Assembly: GCA_963971405.1 (NCBI GenBank)
Contig: OZ020487.1
Coordinates: forward strand, 23,049,371-23,113,370
Reading direction: 5' to 3'
Length of the DNA stretch: 64,000 bases
From: Psococerastis gibbosa
Taxonomy: Eukaryota > Arthropoda > Insecta > Psocodea > Psocidae
Shown: positions 55,846 through 64,000 of the stretch, in pieces
How positions within the stretch are numbered: position 1 is the stretch's first letter
Layout of the letters: each line of letters opens with the position of its first letter
Program-made: the position numbers and the translations under genes
Notes under the pieces: model-generated
Databases searched by the model: none
What the model was told of the DNA's origin: nothing
Seen by the model: the letters and a program-made list of their open reading frames with translations, nothing else

Positions 55846-56077
55846 GGGCAAACCGGAGTCGCCGATATTAGATTTTCTGTTCAAACTTCAATTTCTCATG
55901 AAATATGGAACGCAGAACAATAAAAAAATGCTAAATGGCAAGAAGAATTTATTCTCCTAATTTTGATGCATAGTATGTGGCCGTAACATTCACCATTTTT
56001 TCATTGTTCTGCGTTCCATATTTCATGAGAAATTAAAGTTAGCACGGAAATGGAATATCGGCGACTCCGGTTTGCCC
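55846..56077. mobile_element. 232-bp palindromic element with TTAA flanks
   Basis: Starts GGGCAAACCGGAGTCGCCGA and ends with its complement, with TTAA directly outside each end (55842-55845 and 56078-56081). A second inverted pair inside (TTTCTCATGAAATATGGAAC and its complement) makes it almost fully palindromic. TTAA targets suggest piggyBac-type mobilisation. Confidence 0.85.
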
Positions 56078-56081
56078 TTAA

Positions 56082-57130
56082 GGGACAATCAGAGGAGGAA
56101 ACTGCTTATATACATGTATACATAAGAAATTCCTCCTGAAATATCATCATAATAAAAACGAGGAAATGTGAGTTCTGGGCGACAGCACAATGCAACTACA
56201 ACATGTAATGACTCTCCTTCATGTTGTTTGTTAAGTGATAATCGCAGTAGGAAAAGCCATTCAGGTGTAAAAAATAAATAAATGAAATAAAGATTATACC
56301 GTCAAAAACATCGCAGCCATCAGCAGAATAATCCTCTGCATTTTAACATTTAAACCGTGTTAGTGTACAATTTTTTACATCTTTGAACGATTGTAAAAGC
56401 GGATAACATGCCCAAATTCCAAATATTTTTAAAAGGACAACACTAAGCATAACTGTAAATTTACGTGTAATTATGTTGTTTCCGTAGAAATGCAGCAGCT
56501 TGTGCTAACTATAAATCTTTGTATGAAAACTTTAGGGATTGTAACTACTGAGATTTAACTGCCCTGGTTGTCGTTTCAACTAATGACGTGATGTACCCAC
56601 AATCATTTGTACTTTATAGAATAGACTATGAGTTTGAGACCGTCGCGCTATCCTATAATACGAAATTTACTTGTAAGCTGCAAGCAAGTGTGAACACCTA
56701 CAGCTACAGTATTACAGTAACAACATAATAATGATTTTAAACTTTGGCATAGTCATAAGTATTTAATGAAGACATTGATCAGTCCAAAAGCATTGTTTAA
56801 GTAAGTAGTTGCTCATTGTTCTTAATTTAAAAAAATATATAAATAATAGAAATTACCTCGCGTAAATGGAAGATGGCTGTCGAAAAACTTGGAAAAATTA
56901 CAACGATACGGCAGAGATATCAGAGGTCACTTGTTTTCATATTAATGATAAATTTCAAGTTATGACTTTCATTTTACGGAAAATAAAATTTCAGTATAAT
57001 AAAAATATTTATTATTAGTTAAACTAACTTCAAATGTCCTAAAAAATATACTAGAAATGAAGAAAGTATTACCGCTCTGGAAATCCTATAAGCAGAAGTT
57101 AATTTGGGCCCTTAATTTGTTTGGGGCTCT
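56082..57130. other. AT-rich spacer upstream of the 192-aa gene
   Basis: No gene or clear repeat recognised. Confidence 0.4.
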
Positions 57131-57138
57131 GTTTTTTT

Positions 57139-57150
57139 GGCGCATGCGCA
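57139..57150 (+). promoter_or_regulatory. NRF1-type palindrome in a probable core promoter
   Basis: GGCGCATGCGCA matches the NRF1 consensus (YGCGCAYGCGCR) apart from the first base. It lies about 55 bp upstream of a strong splice donor (57205) that fits a non-coding first exon of the 192-aa gene starting at 58706. YY1-like ATGGCGGC motifs occur near 57397 and 57580 in the following intron. The CpG-containing palindrome stands out in AT-rich surroundings. Its function is inferred. Confidence 0.55.
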
Positions 57151-58705
57151 CATTTTTCACTCAAATCGTTCTCCGGTTTCCGAAGACGCATTTTGTCTGT
57201 GAAGGTAAGTGCTAATAATTTATCTAATATGTGGAATTTGATGCTTATAGGGCCTTAAGTTATTGCATTAATTATACACAACCTATGCAAAAGTAAAGAG
57301 CATAATTTAAAATACCTAACCATTTGTAAAATGTCTTTTTATTAAAGATTTATATTGAGTCGGCTAGTCATGGGGACGCTTGAGCTGGAGTTCGTTATGG
57401 CGGCAATAAGCCTCATAGTAAAATTCAGAAGTTTTTCTTGAGTATTGGCATATCTTACCTTGTTGTAGTGATATTTTATTCTAAAAGTCTCAGTGTAACT
57501 TCAGACATTTTATAATCAATTAGTAAAGTCTTATAATTTTAAGTCGTTCTTCGATCTTCCCTTGGCTTGGGAGCCAATATGGCGGCAACTTTCTTAAAAA
57601 ATTCCGGTCTTTTGTTTTAAAATGTTAATTATTACTAAAGGAACAATTGCCTGGATAGAAGTTTTATGTTAATTTTATTTTTCAAATAAATTCTATTCCC
57701 GATGATTTGAAAAATGCTGTTGCCATGATGAGTTAAGCTCAACAAACAACACGAGGTAGACTATCCTTATTAGCCCGTCTCACTAACCTCTGCTTTGTTT
57801 AGAAAATGTTATCTGTCAGTGTTATGTACGTCAAAGTATAATAATATTTTATTTTATTTCATTTAAGAGACATACATTATGAACCGTATCTATACTTCAA
57901 AATCCGAATAATTCTTGTTGTGTTGTTGCTTGGTTGCCAAAGGCTAATTTGAACAACCTCTTGGTCCTAACGTCTCAAATAATTGTTTGCTCCCGCTGTA
58001 CTCTACTGAAGTTGTACACTCAACTTTCTGTTCGCTGACGCTGTTCCACACGCACGAATAGCTTGACTCAGTCGATTGTATTGCGATACCATTTGCAAAA
58101 AGTGACTGAGGTTGAGCCAGTGGCCGATACTTGCGCAAATCCTGTAAAATATACAGTATTCTGCAATTTTACAAATTTATGTAATTAGATCCCCCTCCTA
58201 ATTTTGGGGTGTTCTGGTGGGAATAGATCATTCATAATTAGATAGGTAAACATTGAAGTGTGTTATAACTGTCTGAATGAGTTCTTATGTTGAAGGGGTT
58301 GTGTATGTTAATTGTGTCTTAAGCTGTCTTCTATAAATTCCGTCCTATGTGCATCAGTGACGTTTGAATGCTGGTCCCGTCAGTGACTTGTCTGTGTCTC
58401 TGAGTGAAAGCTTGAGTTGTTAGGGTAGAGGTAGATGCTTGTGCCTGGTGGGGTGGTGGTGATACCGATAGTTTTTAGCTTTTGTATTAAGGTAATGACA
58501 GACAGTACTTGTTTTTTGATTTTGAAGCAATAGACTCCGGACTGACTTCGTTTATTGCGCTACCCTACCTACTAGAGAATATTATTTTGAAATGTAAGAG
58601 ATGATACGGTTCCATTATCTGCAATTAAAAGAACTCGAAAATCCTTTATAAATAATTCAACACGTGTCTTTCTTCTTTACAGTAATTCAATCTTAACACT
58701 TTACA

Positions 58706-61700
58706 ATGAAGAAAAAGGCAGTTAAGGAAGATTCTGACGAGTTCGAAGCCGATGAACCGGAAGAATTCGATGAATCTGGCTCTGATTGGGATCCTGAAGA
58801 AGGAGAAGCCGCAGGCGCAGTGAGTTGTTAAGTTTTCATGCTTCATGCAGGTTATCTTATTCAATATTAATTTTTACTAGCATTTGTTAACAATGTGAAG
58901 AAATTGACAAATCATAATTAATTTTAGATAATTTAACACTGAACAGCCTTTAGTCGACAATGTTTCTGGCCGGGTTCGAACTTAAAATAATTTTATACCT
59001 CTCGCAGTGTCTTCATATTGATATTGGCCACCCCTGGATCACCCCAAGTTTTTTTATAATTTTTATTTAATTTAATGCGGAACTTATAATGACTAGGTCT
59101 ATTCAAGTTGTTGAGGACCATTTTATTCGCCACGTTACAAAGTGTCATAATTTTTAAATGACATTGATAATACTGTAAAATTTCTGTCCCCTATCAGGTT
59201 AACCGATAAGTCACTGCACCGAGACTAAAAGCAAAATCCTTATAGCCCAGTAATTTCTTAGTATGTCTGCAACTTCAATACCTAGACCCAATCTTAAGAA
59301 CTTATAATAGTAAGTAATTTGGAACAACCGGTTTTGATTGGTGTAATCCAGCAGGATCTATGGTCAGTTTCATCTTTATGATTATGCGCTATCCCTGAGG
59401 GGAGCTTAAAAATTACCCATAATACGTGCCAGTTTCATTCATATCAAATTCAGAGAGCTAATTCTGAAAACTATTTTTACATACTGAGTAAGTACCAACC
59501 GCCTTCAGCTAAAAAGCTATTTCACTTTCAGCCAACCAAGAAGAGAAAGGGTCGAGCTAAAGCCGCACCCAAAAAAGCTGCTCCTACCAAAAAAAAGAAA
59601 ACTGAAAAGAAGCCTCCTTCAGATGAGGAGGATGAAGATGAAGAAGACGAGGATGAAGAGGAAGACGAAGAGGGTGAGGAGAGTGACTCGGAAGACGCTC
59701 CTGGAGTAAGTTTTTTTCTGTTTTATAAATTATAAAATAATAATAAATAAATTCTGAAAGAAAGTATACAGTAAAATCGTCAAAATCAGGTTTTTTATTT
59801 CTCTAAGCAATTTAGGGAAGTTAGTAGCATTTCTCGCCGCTCTCAGTTCAAGCGGGAGTTTTCTAAGGTAAGCGAAACCTTTTAGTATAGGATCCAGTCG
59901 CTCCCACTTGGCTGTGTGAGGTGCTGGCCTTACAAGGTCTCCCCTTTGCCTGGTACTGTAGGTGTGGGTGTCCCCATTTTGTTTAAATTTCCCCCACAAA
60001 TTTTGCATTCAACCTTTTATTTCGTTAGTAAGTTAATATTAAAAGACATGCGCGGCATGTCTGGGGACGTGCTGTGACAGGCTAACCTGTGATCTTATCG
60101 GAGGTTTAGCAAGGGCAGATGGTAATTATTAGAAATGCTTTGATAGTGCAAATAATTTAATGGGTAGCTGTTGATGCATGTGTCAGTTCAGTTTGAATCT
60201 TTGTTTATGGTGGGGCTGTTGATGTGAAAAACTAATAATTTCAGTGGGATTATTGGGTCCTATTGTAAGCACTAATATACGCTTCTTGAGTTAGGAAATA
60301 CGTCGGCTTGTTTCACTGTTGGATTGTGTGCTTATTTGAAATATTCTTTAATTACAGAACGGAACTTTCGTAGTTTTGAAGACAGACTTCAAGACAGGAG
60401 GAAATCATCCACTTTGGAAGATTGATGGGAAGGCTTTGTTACAAAAGTTCATCCCATATGAGGAGGATGGAAAAACTCTATACAAAAATACGTCTACATA
60501 CTCAGGTTGGACGCAGAGCAACAGAAATCAATATGCACCGGCACCCGTTAAATTTGTCGTGCAGTCAAAGAAAGAAGTCGTCATTGAGTTCCTGCGGGAT
60601 GATGTTAACCTGTGAGTAGCAAGTTATGTAATTTTATGTATTCCGTAAGGCAGAAATATATTAGCTTTCCATTTTCAATCTAACGATTTATAGATTTATC
60701 AAGGGTCAAGTTTGAATTTGGAAATCGTGCTGTAATTTTCTGCATTCTTAAGCATACCTCATTTTGTAGTTCTATTGTATTAATAAAATTAATTTCTTAG
60801 CGTGAGAAGTTTCGTATATAAATAAATGGCGTAGAAGGTGTTCCTAAAGTTCCACGAAGGAATCTATTGCACTTACTGGCAATTGAGTAGTCCGTTATTG
60901 AGGTCTCAAATTTATTATACTTACTTTTTGGTATGAATGTTAAAGTCAGCCTTACACCAGTTTCTCTTCAGCATCAGTGACAACAATGTCTGCTTGCATA
61001 TATTCTTCCACACGTTAGATGTACAAATTGTTAACTTATAAATCGAGCCTGCACTTCTTATAGACCTCTATAGACATGATCAAAATAATATCTCCAAATT
61101 TCTGATCGATCAGTTTTCTTAAGAGTGTACAGCCCGTAGGAAATTGGCGACCCGAAATTTATTACTTTTAATTTTGTATATATATATATATATATATTTT
61201 GTATATTGCTTTATATCGTCCTAGCTTATAGAACTCTAGTATAAGGTTGCAAGCCCAACGCAAAGGCGGTTATAAGTTGCTAGGGCCCTTTTGGCCCTAT
61301 CGTCTTATAGAGAGAAGTTCTGATTTAGAAAGTGTCACACACCACTTGGCCTGTGTTATTGTTGTCGATGTATAACTTGCACCTGGAATTGACTAAATTT
61401 TAATGAGATTTTCAGGACAGTACCTTAATAATGGTAAACTGTATGTAACAAACCACCTTGGTAAAACCGAATTAGGTGACGGGACCGTTGAATCTCAATT
61501 TTTCGAGGCTCCATTAATGTCTTGTTGATCCCTGTAATCCTCAGTCACTCTATAGTCTATGGCCTAGGTGATAACGTCTCGGACTTGGCATCGATCGTGG
61601 GTTCGAATCCCACAAAGTCCAGTTGTTTCTAAATTTCGAGAGCTTTCAAGCTAAATATCAGTCACCACTTTTTACCGCTTCATTATTTAATCTCATGAAC

Positions 61701-61903
61701 TTCTCAGGAACAATGGTAGGCTTCTTTTCGGACACTGAAACCGCTATAAACGTTTTTTTTTGTGGGCCTTGCATATTGTTTCGCTAGATCTGATCCATCA
61801 GACCTTTTCCCCAATGTCTATACTGTATACTAATGAATAAGTTTCATAAAGAATTTTTATTTTCAGGGATGCGGAAGCTGCAGGAGCTCCTGCCAAAGCG
61901 TAG
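58706..61903 (+). CDS. Acidic/lysine-rich, probably nuclear protein of unknown family (4 exons, 192 aa)
   Basis: Exons 58706-58819, 59532-59705, 60358-60611 and 61867-61903 join in phase (579 nt, stop TAG). Residues 1-38 are acidic. Residues 39-75 are lysine-rich (PTKKRKGRAKAAPKK, PTKKKKTEKK) and look like a bipartite nuclear localisation signal or DNA-binding tail. Residues 76-96 are nearly pure Asp/Glu. Residues 97-181 form a compact non-repetitive domain, from NGTFVVLKTDFK through HPLWKIDGKALLQKF and YSGWTQSNRNQYAPAP to KKEVVIEFLRDDVNL. The tail is DAEAAGAPAKA. I do not recognise the domain and assign no function. Charge layout suggests a chromatin- or nucleolus-associated protein. A non-coding first exon probably ends at 57204 (GAAG|GTAAGT), with the next exon starting at 58683. 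Confidence 0.85.
61116..61165. repeat. Fragment of the 18371/55103 MITE family
   Basis: TTAAGAGTGTACAGCCCGTA followed by GGAAATTGGCGACCCGAAAT matches the family terminus. The remainder is absent and replaced by a TA microsatellite. It is in intron 3 of the 192-aa gene. Confidence 0.65.
61558..61625 (+). repeat. tRNA-like SINE fragment
   Basis: GGCCTAGGTGATAACGTCTC followed by a B box in GTGGGTTCGAATCCCAC. No paired acceptor stem, so not a functional tRNA. Confidence 0.5.
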
Positions 61904-62437
61904 ATCGGTGTCATTTTACTGCGACTGCATTCCGTTACTTTTATTTGTGTTTGCCCTCGTGCCAACTCTTAGTTATCATTATTTTGACAGTCCATTTGCA
62001 AATAATACTTGATGGGTCCCATTTTTAACTTCTCAAGTTCATATTTCATAATTGTTACCCATGGTAATTTTTAAAAAAATATAGACAATTTTCTGGAGAA
62101 GAGAAAGAGCAATCAATTACTTAGCAAATTGGATTAAAATGGACTTATGCGTTTTATAATGGGACCCATCTTTTATTAAGTTATTAACTGTGTTTCAGTA
62201 ATATTCGATATCTGCGCTCTGATTTCTAATTAAACATCTCTCCGGAATTACTTTTTTCTTATTGTTTCATTGATAATTGAAGGTCTGAGGGTACAAGTAG
62301 GTGTAGTAAAACTACGCTAATTCGACCCATACGTCACCGTAGGAAAATCCCGGTCAGTTAACTGAGGCATATTGTGCAAGTGTTGAACTTGAACAAAAGT
62401 TATCTTACAAATTATAAAATATAGTATGTATATATTA

Positions 62438-63290
62438 TTGCTTTCCAATTTATACGTAGTATAAGGAAAGCTTTGTGATGGTCGAAATTTTCGATTCCGA
62501 GATTTCAACAGATTTACACGTTTTGAGGTCCCAGGAACCCAAAATAGTAGTTTTTACGAAATGTCTTTTCATCGATTTTGATGAAATTTAGCATGTAGGT
62601 TCACAAAAATCATACCTCGGGACCATTTTTTTTATTTGGGACTAACTCAATTTGGGGGGGGGGGGGGGTTATTCTAAAAAAACGTCAGATGTAGAGTAGT
62701 GGTACCGACTCCAACTTTCACCCGAAAGGTTGTTGGTTCGAGTCTCACGCTTGCTACATTTTCTGGCCATGCTTCGGAGGGCATGTAAAAGAGGCGGTCC
62801 CGGGCTTTCCTAGTTGAGTGTTAGAGTCCTAACTCCGCTAGGTTGGCTTAGTAATAGAACAACAAAAGTCAATATTTAGTTATTTAAAAAAATTATTTCT
62901 CAAAAACGGCTCCAACGATTTCTTTTAAATTCACATATATTGTATATTAATGTTGACAAAATGCGGGGAGTCGCATTTTTAGGCGTTAACTTGAGTTACG
63001 AAACCGGACAGGTTGCTTTCCCAAAAAAAATATTTAGTTTTGGGCAAACAATTACTTTTTGAAAAAATTATGGAAAATTCGCGCTCAAATGCATTGCGTG
63101 CCCTGCCATTATTGCTGTGTGGTAATGTGACCTATCTAGAATTTATCTCACCTCCAGTGACGTCAGGTGGACAACCCCCCCCCCCCCCCCCTCGAGATAT
63201 CGGAAAATTATTTACCATGAAATTACTAATTTTGATAAATTGGAAAGCATGTTCGAGTAAACTCGGACCGGTTCTGTGTAAGATGGCGGT
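62438..63290 (+). repeat. TTGCTTTCC-family element carrying a SINE
   Basis: Begins TTGCTTTCCAATTTATACG and ends TTGGAAAGCATG plus CGAGTAAACTCGGACCGG. Inverted copy at 40339-41128, partial copy at 63819-64000. It contains TCGAAATTTTCGATTCCGAG and a SINE (62690-62886). No coding capacity seen. Confidence 0.75.
62690..62886 (+). repeat. tRNA-derived SINE, family 1 copy C
   Basis: A box TAGAGTAGTGG, B box GGTTCGAGTC, body TTTTCTGGCCATGCTTCGGA, ending GTCAATATTTAGTTATTT. Inserted inside the 62438-63290 element. Confidence 0.85.
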
Positions 63291-63818
63291 TGTTCGCGTA
63301 ACACTTGAGTAGTGTTTCTCAGTCAACTGACTGGGATTTGTCTACTCAACTGTGACGTCTGAGTCAACTCCGCGTGTTTTCCTAATTAGGAGGAATAGAC
63401 ATCAGTTTGAAAAAAGTATATGTGTGCTAGAATTATATTAAATTGTGTGGATCTATAACCCTTGGAACATTGAAATTGGACCATCTTGCATTTTAAGTTA
63501 ATTTAAGTTCTGATTTAATTAGAAATAAATACTTAACTATGTGCCAGTATCATTTTTTTAATGGCAATTGAAGAGAACACCGCCCTGACTGGAAATAATA
63601 GAACCCAACGGGGCATGCTGTTCATAAACCCAAAGATTTGTAGGGAAGATTTAGTCCCTAAAGCTACATAAGACGGTCTTCAGTTCCTATTTTGTACGGG
63701 GTTGGCATTTTCTAAGCTCCTTCTTTATTTCGCCCCACGTTTTAAACAGGCGACATATCCAGGCTGTTCGCCGGGCCTATTTAATACTTGAACCAGATTA
63801 GAGAATCGCTGCATGATT

Positions 63819-64000
63819 TTTATTGCTCTCCAATTTATACGTAGTATAAGGAAAGCTTTGTGACGGTCGAAATTTTCGATTCCGAGATTTCAACGGATTT
63901 ACACGTTTTGGGGTACCAGGAACCGAAAAAAGTACTCGGTGGATTTGAAATTTGGCATGTAGGTTCACAAAAATCATACCTCGGGACCATTTTTTTTATT
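63819..64000 (+). repeat. TTGCTTTCC-family element cut by the window edge
   Basis: TTGCTCTCCAATTTATACGT, GGTCGAAATTTTCGATTCCG and TACCTCGGGACCATTTTTTT repeat the first ~180 bp of the 62438 copy in the same orientation. Confidence 0.8.

Overview
The window is a stretch of animal nuclear genome, most likely from an arthropod. It is AT-rich, its genes are split by GT-AG introns, and it is heavily loaded with DNA transposons. The encoded Enhancer-of-zeste, KLHL10-like, SERINC, COX6B and TRIR-type proteins are all metazoan families. The E(z) residues resemble the insect form, but the species cannot be fixed from this sequence. No prokaryotic, organellar or viral gene was seen.

Layout. 1-8,000 holds no recognisable host gene; it carries a palindromic MITE, a deleted mariner, tRNA-derived SINEs and a small non-autonomous hAT. 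8,093-20,161 (-) is a nine-exon KLHL10-like BTB-BACK-Kelch gene whose introns are full of transposons. 22,424-24,463 (-) is a three-exon SERINC gene. 25,300-31,560 is a transposon graveyard with a cluster of nested palindromic MITEs and a 3.4-kb foldback element whose arms are opposed tandem repeats. 31,703-38,138 (+) is a nine-exon Enhancer-of-zeste (EZH) gene. 39,509-41,823 (-) is a two-exon COX6B gene found only by joining two small exons. 45,501-49,291 (-) is a TRIR (C19orf43) homologue carrying an array of 34 decapeptide repeats. 51,265-54,130 is an apparently intact autonomous hAT transposon with perfect TIRs and an 8-bp target-site duplication. 58,706-61,903 (+) is a four-exon gene for a 192-residue acidic/basic, probably nuclear protein that I do not recognise. 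It has a likely promoter near 57,140 with an NRF1-type palindrome.

The host genes are functionally unrelated: chromatin silencing, E3-ligase adaptor, membrane lipid/serine protein, respiratory chain and RNA processing. They are not an operon or cluster. All exon models were checked by hand for splice sites, phase and total length divisible by three.

The most interesting system is a set of palindromic mobile elements. At least ten copies end in GGCG-type termini, are flanked by 3-bp TTA/TAA duplications, and share a motif close to GGTAGCAGACATT near the centre, although their arms differ. Several sit inside the centre of another palindrome, giving a Russian-doll structure.
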